A DNA stretch of 64,000 bases from Helopsaltes ochotensis (Eukaryota; Chordata; Aves; Passeriformes; Locustellidae): NCBI GenBank assembly GCA_013400155.1, contig VXBM01001871.1:9582-73581 (forward strand), in the 5' to 3' direction. Shown in pieces: positions 15,300 through 26,850 of the stretch. The translations under genes and the position numbers were made by a program. Each line of letters begins with the position of its first letter. Positions within the stretch are counted from its first letter, which is position 1. Below the pieces are notes generated by a model. That model was not told the origin of the DNA and searched no databases. It saw only the letters and a program-made list of their open reading frames with translations.

Positions 15300-15830
15300 G
15301 AGTGGGGCAAACAAAATCAGCTATAAGTTCGTTCTGGGGCTGAGATGCAGCTAATTTTCTCCACAGCAGCTCTCACAGCTCTGTGCTTTGCACTGGTATT
15401 GAGGAAGGTGTTTGCTTGGTGCTGAGCCGTGCTGACACAGCACCAAGACCCTTTCCAAAATTCCCACCTCACCACCAGGCTGGGGGTGGGCAAAATCTTT
15501 AGAGTATTCTCAGCAATAAAAGCTAGGAAAAAGGAGAAGAAAGTGGGAACATTCCTTATTTACTACATATCTTCCTGACCAACCTCCATGTACACTGGAG
15601 CTTCCCAGGAATGGGTTGGACATGGCTCGCTGGTGGGAAGCAGAGAATAAAATCTTTTGTTTCCCTTTGCTTCTGTGTGTGTGACCTGTACTTTTGCTTT
15701 AATAAAAAAGGCATAACCTTGATCCAGAAAATTTTCCTATCTTATTTTCTCCCCCTGCTGTCCTGCTTAGAAGGAGCGTGATAGGGCAGCTCATTGGGCA
15801 CCTGATATCCAGCTAAGGTCAGTCTACCAC
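15300..15830 (+). mobile_element. Degraded avian endogenous-retrovirus LTR (solo LTR relic)
   Basis: The word order matches a common avian endogenous-retrovirus LTR: CACAGCTCTGTGCTTTGCA, GTGCTGACACAGCACCAAG, CAGGCTGGGGGTGGGCAAA, CAGCAATAAAAGCTAGG (a TATA-box equivalent at 15,515), a TGCTTCTGTGTGTGTG block, TTTAATAAAAAAGG (likely polyadenylation signal, 15,701-15,706), TTATTTTCTCCCCCTG, and an end reading CAGCTAAGGTCAGTCTACCACA. The terminal CCACA at 15,826-15,830 fits a retroviral ...CA end. No primer-binding site or gag-like sequence follows, so this is best read as a solo LTR. The left edge is uncertain by about 100 bases and I saw no clear target-site duplication. Confidence 0.6.
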
Positions 15831-17165
15831 AAAGTCACTCTGATAAAAGATTTGACAGATTCCCACATTGCATCTCAAGCCACACTACCGCCAATGAAAA
15901 GGAACAGAAAAGCTGTTCTGCCTCTGCTTAGAAGCCTACACTGGAGGAGACATTTTACTTAACATTCCAGCTAAAATTCTTCTTTCAACAACAAAAACAA
16001 TGGGGAATGTCCTTTTATTTCAGTAGATGTCATGCTCCATTTGGCTGATATTACAACATTTAGAAGATACTATTACCTTTTTCTTTTTTTGATTCTTCTT
16101 GACCTAATCACAGGCCTCAAAGTGTAAGTATTGGCTGTTCAGGTCTGCACAGCGCTCAGGGAAGGTGAGAATTATGCTTTACTGATCTGCCACCACAATG
16201 AAGCAAAAGACCCTTGCCCTCTCCATGTTCCTTGTATTAACAAAAAACATGGAAAACTTCTAAGCTGAAGTAACAGCAAACTTCTTATTGTATAAACATA
16301 TTTATCACAATTCAAATGGGTTGGAAGGAGGAAAGAAGAAATGATTAAATGGCAGATTGTTTTATGAAGAACAATATACTTATGCCTGACATAGCCAAAA
16401 ACAAGGATGAGAAAATAGCCCAAAAGAGAAAAATGAGACAAAGATAGTGCTATGTTTGTGTGTCAGCTGTAGAAAAATGTTTACCAACCATATATTCTTA
16501 ATCAATTAGCTGGTCTATCTCTTATTAAGCTACATAGAAATTGGGAAAAGCTTACCAGCCTTTTATCTGACTGCCACTTCCGCTTTGCCTTTTTTTATCC
16601 TTGAAGTTACCATGTGCATTAGTTTGTCTTTAAAGTTTGCTAGAAAATCATTAACATGCCCATCTGTAGAACGAGACACGGCTGCAGCACAGCTACCAGT
16701 AAGAGAAAGTGAATCCAAACACCATCTTCACTGTCAAGATTAAGCATTTTCCTCTAGTTCTACATCCATATGAGATTTCAGCCCTCAAAAACAACCAAAT
16801 GAAGAAAATATAGAGACTTACTTGCTTGGACTTGTGTCCAATTACTTCGACATGATGCCACCATCTCCATTACCTTCCAGTTGCCTACATTTAAGGCCGT
16901 TTAGGTCTTGAATTTGAAAACTTTTATCTTTTGTTTCCCATCCTGACCCAGTTAGTTTGAGAGGGAGTGCCATATTAAAACATCTGGGATTCATTAAATG
17001 TGTACTTTTAAACACAGGTTCAGTGCGATCAATCCCAGATGCTCAACAACTAAGGTTACATATAAACTGTTCCTAGGTTTTGGCCAAAATCATATTCATC
17101 TCCCCATACCTTAAAAACAAAACTTCTTTAAATAGATATGATTTAGATGATTTAAATCATTCATT

Positions 17166-17198
17166 AAAAAAACCAAAACCAAAACAAAACCAAAAAAG
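17166..17198. repeat. A/C-rich simple repeat (CAAAA-like)
   Basis: A short run of AACCAAAA and ACAAAACC units in an otherwise AT-rich region. It is typical low-complexity sequence with no flanking element. Confidence 0.8.
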
Positions 17199-19921
17199 AA
17201 TGAAAGAAAGGAAGGATCAAAAATTGCAAACCTCATTTTAAAATTTGCTTAGCTTTCGTGCCACTTTATTCTGGATTTTCAGTGTTATCTGTCATTAGAC
17301 TTCAGTAAGACTTCTTGTCGTTTCTTCTTTCATAGAAGTCATTTACATATTCAGTCGCTTACAGGATGGCCAATTCAAACTAAAATCTTTCAAGGAGGTC
17401 TGGACCAATTCAGTTCAACTCCTCCTGAGAAGTTAGGCTGGGGAGGGGTTACATAATAGTTTTCCCATGAGAAAAGTATCCTAGAGATCAGTTGTTAAAA
17501 TGCTCTCAAACCAAACACAGTAAAATAGGACCTTGAGGTTAGGTGGGGGAGAGAGGGAACACAAGGAAGCCTGCAAGTCCTTTGGCCATTGCTATGAAGT
17601 TTTAGCTAGACTTTAATATACTCAGTTATTATTGCTCAGGGAGCATTTTTAAACTCCCCCTTATTGTATGCATGCTTGGGCACTGCCCAAGAAATGTCAG
17701 TTCACATGTTTGCTGGTGCTAATGAACACAGAACTGTAGTGGGAATGTTCCAATTTTCAGGCATTTCAGGAGATATTTGATTGAGTTTTGTTTATTCCTG
17801 GAATAAAGCTGCCATTTGCATAAATGTAGGACACATAATGTGTATCTGGTGTAATTTCTACCTCCTTGCTTAAAACCAGATCTTGTTCATTAAGGATATT
17901 CTGAGCTGAAGGAAGCACCAAAAGGAAAAAAATAACTTATCCAAAGTAGATTTCTTCTCTTCATGAACGCAACAGTTTTAAAAGCTATTATGGAGTGACT
18001 TTCCAAGGTCAGAATTGAACAAAAGCATTCTCTTAATCCAAAGGTAGTTGTGATTTTATAATGATATCAGTGTCTCATTTCTGGTCTTGTTAAACCTCTC
18101 ATTGATTCAACAGCCTGTATCATAATTTTCACAATTGGGAAAAGTTATTGACATTCAGGGGTAAAACCAGATTCTTTCTACGGGACTTAAGGGTGCATTC
18201 TTTTTTTAGGTCTAATTTACAATGATTTATTTTAATTAAATACTTACGTGTCTTTTTAAAATGCTGTATACAGAAGGATAAAAAGACAATTAATAACAAA
18301 AACTCAGCAAATTCTCACAATTGGATTACCATGGTTGAAATAGCTTCTGATGGTGAAAGAAAATAATTGCCTTCTCTTCAAAAAGTTCCTATTATGTTAA
18401 AGCATGCCAGAAAGAATCTCTCTTAAAATTTCTTATTTATGCTGTAATATTGTCAAGGAGCTTGACCTTCAGCAGAAACCCAATTTTTAAACCTTTGCAA
18501 AGCAGTTAATGACACTTCTCTGAAGGAGACCAAGGAAGTAAACTTTGTAGGGCTATAAGATATGGCTTTTTCAAAATTTTTGTACAAACCAAAGTGCACA
18601 ATTATTTGCTATAATTACAAAAATTTCCTTTAAAGATTTTTTGGTGGTGAGGAGAACAAAAGCAATCTATTTGCTGCTAAACAAACCAGTTTGTAACAAA
18701 ATTATGTCTAACCTTTTCTTTAGACATGCCTCATCTGCCTGATCTCAGCTGTCTAGCACTGAAACAAAACAGAATATGTCATTTACATTGGAAATTAAAT
18801 TTTTCAGTATAGAGAATGTTCCTATAATGGAAAAAGGTAGACTGTTTTCTCAGACTTTTCGATTCCCAGTGTAGCCAGGAAGTGTAAACCCACTTCTTTT
18901 ATAAGAGGATTGCAAAACCTTTTTTTTTCAGGGCTCTCCTCCCCTAAAACTAAGCATGAAAGATGTGCGGAAAAGGCTGCTGAGAGCAGGCAAGGTAGAG
19001 TTTCACATGACGGTTGTAATAAAAAATTATTAGGTTTTAATAAATCAAGAGGTTTTCTGGTCATCCATAAATACAGATTAAAGGTCAATTTGTAACTTAT
19101 TCCTTCCACAATCAAACACTAGTATATATCTTAATATAAAATACAAGGACTTGGTTGTTTAATACAATATTGAGGATCAAGGAGAAGAGATCTCAGGTAA
19201 AAAGTGAGATTGGGAAATTAAAAGAGTGAAAAAAGAAATTTTCAAGAACTTGGGGAGCAGGAAGCAGGCTTGATAAGGGGCTGGAATTTGTAAAGGAAAA
19301 GTTCAATTAAGTTTTTTTTGGTCTGTGATGTCAAACACTTGAAAATGTTTTAGGTTATTTTAAGGTTTTGGAAAAATGAGTGAAGAAAAATGTATGAATG
19401 AATGAAAAGACAGAGACAATTAATTTAAATCTGAGCATCTCTATAGCATATTTTATCACATCAAATATTTCCCTCTGAATCATAGGGAATACTGTATAAA
19501 ATGATATATATGTGGAAGAGAAAGAGAGGGAAATATAGTAGGAAAAGAGAAGAAATAGAGATTGTTTTGAATCTTCAAGTCCAAACTCCCTTCCTTTTAG
19601 CAACTTCGATTAACTGGACTTGAGTAAGAAAGAAAGAAGCAACGAAATAACCTATTAAATTCATGAAGAGTTGCATCTATGTCATCAAAGTTCTCCATTA
19701 GACTCAGTATCTCTAAACTGCAGCTGCTCCTCATTAGTTTAAGAAGGATAAGAAGGAAATGTATGAGATATGGATAGACAGTCTTCTACATTTAGAAAGT
19801 GAAACTTTTTTCCTCTCTGATGTGTCATTTAGGTATTAAAAAAAAATAATACAGGAATTTTTGCAATTAGATAACTTAGCAATATTTAAAAAAAAACTTT
19901 TTCATGTACAGTATGACTCTT

Positions 19922-19985
19922 AAAGGGATAACATAATAATAAGGGATAACTTAAGGGATATCTTAAAGGGATAACTTAATAATAA
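19922..19985. repeat. Imperfect AAGGGATAAC tandem repeat
   Basis: Four spaced occurrences of an AAGGGATA word, two of them followed by AAC and then TTAA or ATAATAATA. The arrangement suggests repeated slippage or a short local duplication. No function is suggested. Confidence 0.75.
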
Positions 19986-21029
19986 GTTTATTATATGCAA
20001 CAAGACTACAGTGTGAGTTAGATACAGTGTGCAAGTCTTTCCCTACTAATGACCTCTGGAACCTTTCCCTTAAGGAGCAAATACTTGGAGAGAGAATAAA
20101 TGGTAACTGGTCTGCTTAAGTCTGACAATTCCTAGGTTACCTATACACGCTAATGCAAACATCTCTTGAACTCTGCATCCTAGAATGTATCAGACCATAA
20201 AGATTCAGTAATCAGATAAAGCTGGCAGCCACATTTCTTCAGGCTTCATACATCAAAGACAGAGACAACATTTTGAGTTATTTTAATGTCTGCTGAATGG
20301 AACATTTTGAATCTCCAGTTGAAAATAAATGTTTTGTGTCACAAGTCTGTATCTAATCTGTCCTAAGCCTTTTGGTGGTCACTAAAGCCACTTTTTTACA
20401 GAAAAGAGGATAAATATGAAATAAATAACATATTCCATCATGAAAAACAATTACCAAGAGGCTGATTTTTCTTCTGTTTGCACTGATGAAAAATTCATGT
20501 TTTATCTCAGCAAAGTCTTTTTAATCTAAACACAGCCATACACAGGCAGAAGAAACTGCATCTCCTTCCTGTTGTAATCCTAGTTCCCAGAGTCCAGCTT
20601 GCTTTTCTCTACCTGTGAGCATAAAGCCCACAGACAATCAAAACAGATAACATTTGGTGTCAATTTGTCTCTGAGCTGAAATTTGTTTCTTTACCAATAT
20701 GATTTTTTAAAAATATGGACAAAATAATACCACAATACTTTAGACTTACTTTTTTTTCAGATGAATGAATCAAACCTTGAAGATACCTAAGAGGGATGAA
20801 TCACAAATCAAGCATATAGATGGAAAAGCTAGACTGTTAGAATGTTGCCAGTGTCATTGTCATATTCTGCCAGTAGCTCAGTCAGGAGTTTCCAGTGTCA
20901 CAGTAAAAACCATGAATGCAGATAAGAGTTTAAATATTGGACTGAGGATTGAGAAGAGCAGTGCCTTTCAATATGAGCTTCAACTGGTTGAATTTTGAAC
21001 TTGAATCTGACCTCAATATGGGCCATGAG

Positions 21030-22457
21030 TGCTGACGAGCCCCATACAAGGCTCTCACAATCATCTGTAAAACATTGTGGCAATCAGGAGCCTGAGGACT
21101 GGAAGAAAACAAATTCCATCCTGGTCTCCAAAAAAAGGCAAGAAGGAGACACCAGTGACCCACAGACCAATCAACCTCACCTCTGTCCCTGGGAAGGTGA
21201 TGGAACACCTCATTCTGGAGGCCATCTCTATCTATATGGATGACAAGAAGGTGATTATAAGTAGACAGCAGAGATTTACTAAAGGTAAATCAGGTTTGAC
21301 CAACCTGATTGCCTTCTGCAATGAAACAAATACCTGGGTGGCTGAACTGTCTACCTCAACCTTAGCAAAGCTTTCAACAGTGTTATGTCATCCTCATGGG
21401 CAATCTTGGAAAGCGTGGGTTAGATGAGTTAACAGTGAGACGGATTGACAACTGGCTCAACAACAGATCTCAGAGGTTTTTGTCAGTGGCGTGCTGGAAG
21501 CCTGTCCCTAGTCGTGTCCCCCAAGGAGCAATAGTGGACTCAGTATTGTTTAACTTATTCACCCATGACTTGGATGAAGGGGCAGATGTCTCCTTGGCAA
21601 GTTCACTGATGGCACAAAGCTGGGAGCGGCCTCGGAGCACTGTGAGCTCTTCAGAAGGACCTTGGGAGGCTGGAGAGATGGGCATAGAATAAATTCTGAA
21701 ATTCAACAAAGGGACATGCAGGGTCTTGTACCTGGGGAGGAGCAACCCCATGAGCCAATACAGGATGGGGGCTGACCTGTTGGGAAACAGGAGAAGGACC
21801 TGGGGGTCCTAATGGACGACAAGTTGTCCATGAGCCAGAAGTGTGTTCTTGTGGCCAAGAAAGCCAGCGGTGTCCTGGGCTGCTTAAAGGAAGAGCACAG
21901 CCAGCAGGTTGAGAGAGGTGATCCTGCCCCTCTGCTCAGCCCTAGTGAGGCACACCTTGAGTGCTGTGTCCAGTTCTGGGCTCCTCAGTACAAGAGAAAC
22001 ATGGAGCTCCTGCACCAGGTCCAGAGGAGGGCAACAAAAATGATTAAAGGACTGGAGCATCTCTCTTATGAAGACAGAGAGGAAAGAGTGAGACCTGTTC
22101 AGTCTTGAGAAGAGGCAACTGGAAATTATCACTGTCTATCAGTAGCTGAAGGGAAGGCGTCAAGAGGATGGAGCCAGGCTCCTCTTGGTGGTGCCAAGTG
22201 ATAGGACAAGAGGCAATGGGCAAGAGCAGATGCACAGGAACTTCCACCTGAACATAAAGAAGAACTTATTTACAGTGGAGTGACTGTGCACTGGAACAAA
22301 TTGTCCAGAGATTTGGTGGAGTCTCCCTCACTGGAGACATTCAAGAACCTTCTAGACACAATCCTGTGTAATGTGCTCTGGGATTGAGCAGTAGGGTTCA
22401 ACCACAGGACTCACTGTGGTACTTTCCAACTAACCACACCCTCTGTGATTCTGTGAT
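21030..22457 (+). mobile_element. CR1 LINE, 5'-truncated, ORF2 (reverse transcriptase) remnant plus 3' tail
   Basis: This is the clearest coding remnant in the window: the C-terminal part of a CR1 non-LTR retrotransposon ORF2. In three frames one can follow EDWKK (about 21,095), the LTSVPGKVMEHLILEAI block (21,173-21,225), FTKGKSGLTNLIAF (21,277-21,320), VPQGAIVDSVLFNLF (about 21,517-21,560), LGVLMDDKLSMSQ (from about 21,800) and HLECCVQFWAPQYK (about 21,955-21,995). The catalytic FADD-type box reads FTDG (21,602-21,613), so the second aspartate is lost. Frameshifts separate the 116-, 98- and 98-codon open pieces. The 3' end carries CTCTGTGATTCTGTGAT (22,441-22,457), the CR1-type terminal repeat. 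Reverse transcription that stopped early would explain the missing 5' end. The copy is inactive. Confidence 0.93.
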
Positions 22458-25371
22458 CTGGGGTCGTAGGTTGGTCAAGATAATTTCCAGGTGATTCCTC
22501 CTTTGGTTCATTCTACACTTTTACCGTATCACTGTTCAGGTTTACAAATCATGGGGATTACAGGACTGGACCATACTTTCAGTTTTTCATAACACAATAA
22601 ATCTCAGCCTACTACAACACGTATATAAAAAATAATTTCAACAATACTTTCAAAAATGATAGAAACATTACAGTCATTTTTTTTATTTTAATTGAAGCCA
22701 CCAGTGAAACATATCCAAAGATCTGTCTGAGCCTATATGGTTATCAGAACTTGGCAAGCTGTGAAAAAAAAAAAAAATTAAGTCAAAACCCCTGGAAATA
22801 AACACAAGAAAAGTATGTCATTAAAAGGAAAAAAATTTCAAATAAATTTAAAAGAGTGTATTTAAATTCATATGATTTTGCTCACATGAAAATTTTCACT
22901 ATAAGGAAAAGGATATTGCTTTCTTTTTTCAAAATGTAAAAGCCCTTTCTTCTGCAAAGGAAAAAGCATCAATCAAGCAAGACCTTAATTGTAATTGATC
23001 TCTAGTGGAAAGAGCTTGATAAAGCATATCTGGAATGATGCAGACAGGACTTCTGAAAAAAGAGTTCACTGATAGATGCTCACCATGCTTGCTACATTAA
23101 GTAGTACTCATAAAATAAGTTAATTTTGTAAAGCTTGGAAAGTCAGAATGATAGTGTGATTCAATGCAATAACATCAGGAGCAAGCAGGAAACAGACCCC
23201 ATCTTTCATGAGCTGCAGTGTCTGACACAGAAAAGAAAAACTTATTTCCTCTTCTTTCAAGTATCTGCAATTAATAAGCAAACAATAGGATTGTTGTCAT
23301 ACTGCTTTTTGCCATTTAGAAATCTCATGCCAGTCACAGACTGATGAGATAGAGACATTTTACCAAATCAGTGGAGAAAAATTGTATTTCTCAGTCAAGT
23401 GTCTGGGATGAGTCTGGGAAAAGGAAGCTGAATTTAAACTCAAGGAAATTGACTTAATTTTAGGATCCCAAATCCATTATTACCACAGATAAAACTGGAA
23501 TTATTCTGTCCTATTTACAGTTCATTCATACCATTTAAATTCTGGCATCTTACATGCCATGCAAGTCTTTGCTTATACTTGTAGCAGGGATACATATGTT
23601 ATAGCAGGTTTACCAATGCACAGATACTTAAAATATCTAGAGTCTGTTGTATTCCTTAAAGATGTATGCATGTTTTCACTATACTTATTGAGTTCCTTAA
23701 AAACAACCCATGAACACCCAAAGAATAATAATCTGTGTGTAAAAAAGCATGATATTACAGTCATATTGAGAAAAGAGTAATTGTGTGAAATTATTCAAAA
23801 TTTAAAACAAAACTATATGCTAAAAGTACTTACGGTGAGTGGAGTGCATCATTCCCTTGGTTTTATGGAATTACTGTCTCAAAATGAAAACTAAGTTGAT
23901 TTTTCTATTATATTTCTTTCTAAAATCTACAGTAATAGATCATTTTAGAAAAAACCAAAGGTATCATATTTGAGACAATTACACCTCATTTTTATTATAG
24001 ATTTAATGTATCGATATTTTACTTCACTTTAATTTTCCATGACTACATTTCTACATATTTAGTGTTTCACTAAATGATTGAGAATACTCAGTCATCAGGT
24101 GGCTGAAATCAGGGCTGATAGTTTTATGCAGAAATGGACTTGCCTCTGTTACTGTCCTGAAGACTAAAATTGCTAAGGAAACAAAATTGATTGCTTAATA
24201 TTTTCTCTCACAGCCCTTCCAGTTCACAGAAATAACATGTTGATCCTTTTTCTGTATACATGACTGACACACTGCATGGGACTCTTGTGACTCAGGCCAT
24301 GTTGGACACAACCGTGTTTTCTTCTGTCAATAATTCTAGCATCTAGTGAGGAAAAATTGGAGAAAATTAAGTATGTTGCTTCATACAGCTCAGAAGTATT
24401 CTGCAAGATGGGAAGGGATGGCACCTGAGGAATGAAGTAGCTGCCAGCAAGCTGTGGATTCTCCTTGGCTCTGGTCTTCACGCAGGCATCTTGGCAGAGG
24501 CTCTTCAGAAACAAAGTGAATTTTTAACAGGAGCTGCAGTGTGGTCAGGAGGGTTATCTTAAACTGCATTAGACCAAGGCAGTAAAACAGATTAGGGCTT
24601 CTGAACCTAAGTCAGTAGAAGGGTTTGTGAAGACAAATAAATCATAACTGCTTTAGGTGGGCCATGATTTCTGGAAAGAGAGGTTGAACAAGTGTTTTGA
24701 TGAATGCAGCATAAACTGTGTTCTAAGGTGGCCAGCAGTGTTCCTGGTGAAAAGACAAAGTAAATTATGATGCAGTCCAGGGAACAGACTTAATGCCACA
24801 GCTTTATACTGTCACTCACCAGGACACTAGCTTTGAGCAATGCTTCATTCCCCATGCTCCAGGCTGAGCTGAGCTATGGTTTTAGTTCTTGGGTTGCTAC
24901 AGCACTTATTTTAGTTCTGTTCTTATTTGCCAGCAAGAGTAAATAGTGAGACAGAAAGATGACAAGTAGCTGAAAGACAAGTTCAGCTGCACTATGAGAA
25001 ATCAGGGATCAGAGAAAACATTGTGTAATTAATTTTGTTAATACACAGACTCATTCAACTTGCCCCAGAAATGAGTACTCTGTCCTTATAATGGATGAAA
25101 ATCTATGACATTTGGTCATGAGAAATCAATTTTTGTGGCAGTACTGCTAAATAATCTAGAGAACTCAATGTATTTACTGATGCTGCTTTTTGTTATGGTC
25201 ATGACTTCTATGATCCTTTGGGCTCTTATGGTGACACTGTATTCTCACTGCTAGTGCTGGACATTGTACCTCTCCTTCATGTCTTCGCATCTGCCCTGTA
25301 CTACAAAATATTATTCCTGTAGTGAGTGAAATATAAAAAATTAATCAGTAGTCCTGGAAGATAAAGCAAGA
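22458..25371. other. Anonymous AT-rich non-coding DNA
   Basis: Nothing recognisable over 2.9 kb. The longest frame is 96 codons on the minus strand (24,224-24,514) without domain features. There is a 14-base A run near 22,765. No RNA gene, promoter or repeat family was identified. Confidence 0.55.
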
Positions 25372-25575
25372 AATCACAGAATTGTTTGGATGGGAAAAGA
25401 CCCTAAGGATCCCCAAGTCCAGCCATTTACCTAACAATGCCAAGTCCACCACTAAATACCACCCGTAAGTGCCACATCTACATGTCTGTTGAATACCTCC
25501 AGGGACAGTGACTCAACCACTTCCCTGAGCAGCCTGTTCCGAAGCAATGGTGATGTGGAATTCAGGTTGGAAAGA
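25372..25575 (-). mobile_element. CR1 LINE 3'-end fragment, minus strand
   Basis: Read on the + strand, it begins with AAATCACAGAATTGTTTGGA and continues through AAAAGACCCTAAGGATCCCCAAGTCCAG, TGCCAAGTCCACCACTAAA, AAGTGCCACATCTACATGTC, AATACCTCCAGGGACAGTGAC and CCCTGAGCAGCCTGTTCC. This is the reverse complement of a standard avian CR1 3' region. On the minus strand the frame reads LREVVESLSLEVFNRHVDVAL, the usual last residues of the CR1 ORF2 product, followed by the 3' untranslated tail. The fragment is only about 200 bases, so strongly 5'-truncated. Confidence 0.85.
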
Positions 25576-26640
25576 AAGAAAAGTCTTTGATATTTCTTTT
25601 CAAAGCAGATGATATTCTTACACTGACTGATACAAGATCTTGGCTTGACTGTTAGATCACATCCTTTTATGTTGTCTTCTTTAATATTCTGGATGAAATT
25701 AATTGCTAGGTCTGACATTCTTATGATTTATATCTCTGTAAACTATGTTATAATTCACTCTAACACCACTTACTCAGTAAATGAATGTTTTTTATAAGTT
25801 CCTCTTGTCAGGGGGGTCTGTGGTCTAAGGGAGGGAATCTGGGTGGAGGAAAGGCACATCTGTGAAAGAGCAAAGGGCATCTCCTATGCAATCAGCTCCA
25901 ACTGGCAGAGACCAGGAGGAGACTGGGGGATGAGGAAAGCTAAGCAGACCCAAATAAAAAGCTTGGGACTTTTGGCAGCTTCTGCACCTCTGACTACCTC
26001 AACAATTTTCCACTAACTTTTTGAAGATCACTTGCTTAAAGACCTCTTTGTCTCCCTTACCCTAGCTTTTTGCGATCAGCGCCTTCAGATACCTCTGATT
26101 CTGTACTACTCTACACCTACCAGGAGCTGAGTGATTTACAAACCAGAAGAGATAGGTTCCTGTACCTGAATTTCAATGATAAACCAATGGAATTTGGTGT
26201 CTAAGTGCCCAAATTCCTCTACAAAATTAGTTTTAATTAATTCACTTTAAACCATTTGAAATATATACATTTATTTCAAGAATTATACATCAGGACTTTG
26301 CTATTAACACATTTATCATCTTATTTTGCAGATACTGGCCAAAAAATAACAGCTTTCACAGTCAAGAACTTGTCAAGAAGCAGCTTTATTGACCATGCCT
26401 TCAAAAGTAGTGAGAGCATTAAACATAATATTTTACTGGGAAAGGCTGGAAATGCAAAGTATTTTTGGCCTGATACAGTAAATAACTTTCTTTTTTGGTA
26501 TGGCAAATAAAGGCATCTCTATCAAAATAGATCATCCCTCAGGCTAATATATTCTGCTTTTCTAAAAAACATGCCCTTCTTCCTTAGGATCCATTTGAGT
26601 GTATATGAAAGGCAAACACAGATGAATCAGATTAATAGTA
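25576..26640. other. Anonymous non-coding DNA; possible LTR-like patch
   Basis: AT-rich except for about 25,810-26,000, which has a G-rich stretch leading to a CCCAAATAAAAAGCTTGGG word that resembles a retroviral polyadenylation region. I could not define LTR ends. At 26,324-26,331 a TTTTGCAG acceptor-like site opens an 84-codon + strand frame (26,256-26,510) that ends just before an AATAAA. An unidentified terminal exon is conceivable, but a 61-codon minus-strand frame is also open there, so chance is more likely. Confidence 0.4.
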
Positions 26641-26850
26641 TTGGAGCATGACAGCCTGAGATGCTGTAAGGATCAGCGCTTGCCAATAGCCAGCCACAGT
26701 CAGAGTGAGAACAGAAGGCTCACATTACCCCCGTCCTCCCCGAGCAGATACAAATCTCGGATGTGTCAAGTGTGTGTTCAGTGCTGGTTAATCACAGGGA
26801 GAGCGGTTCCTTCCGCAGCCTCATGACTGACACCAGTACAGCACCAGCCA
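26641..26850. other. Unexplained CpG-containing GC patch
   Basis: In an AT-rich, CpG-poor neighbourhood this 200-base interval has clustered CpGs (near 26,678, 26,732, 26,740, 26,758, 26,803 and 26,815) and higher G+C. It does not read as a gene or known repeat. It may be a conserved regulatory element or a decayed retroviral segment. Nothing in the sequence alone distinguishes these. Confidence 0.35.

Larger units (their letters stand above)
15831..21029. other. Anonymous AT-rich non-coding DNA
   Basis: No gene or named repeat recognised in 5.2 kb. Small items are an A/C-rich simple tract at 17,166-17,198, a 7-bp perfect hairpin with a 3-base loop at 17,675-17,691, and an imperfect AAGGGATAAC tandem repeat at 19,922-19,985. 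A 97-codon minus-strand frame at 18,822-19,115 overlaps a 61-codon + strand frame. Neither is recognised and their mutual overlap argues for chance. Confidence 0.55.

Noticed and set aside
17675..17691. Seven-bp hairpin CTTGGGC/GCCCAAG as a terminator or microRNA
   Set aside because: The stem is too short for a microRNA precursor and bacterial-type terminators do not apply in this genome.
18822..19115. 97-codon minus-strand frame
   Set aside because: No recognisable motif, and it overlaps an open + strand frame.
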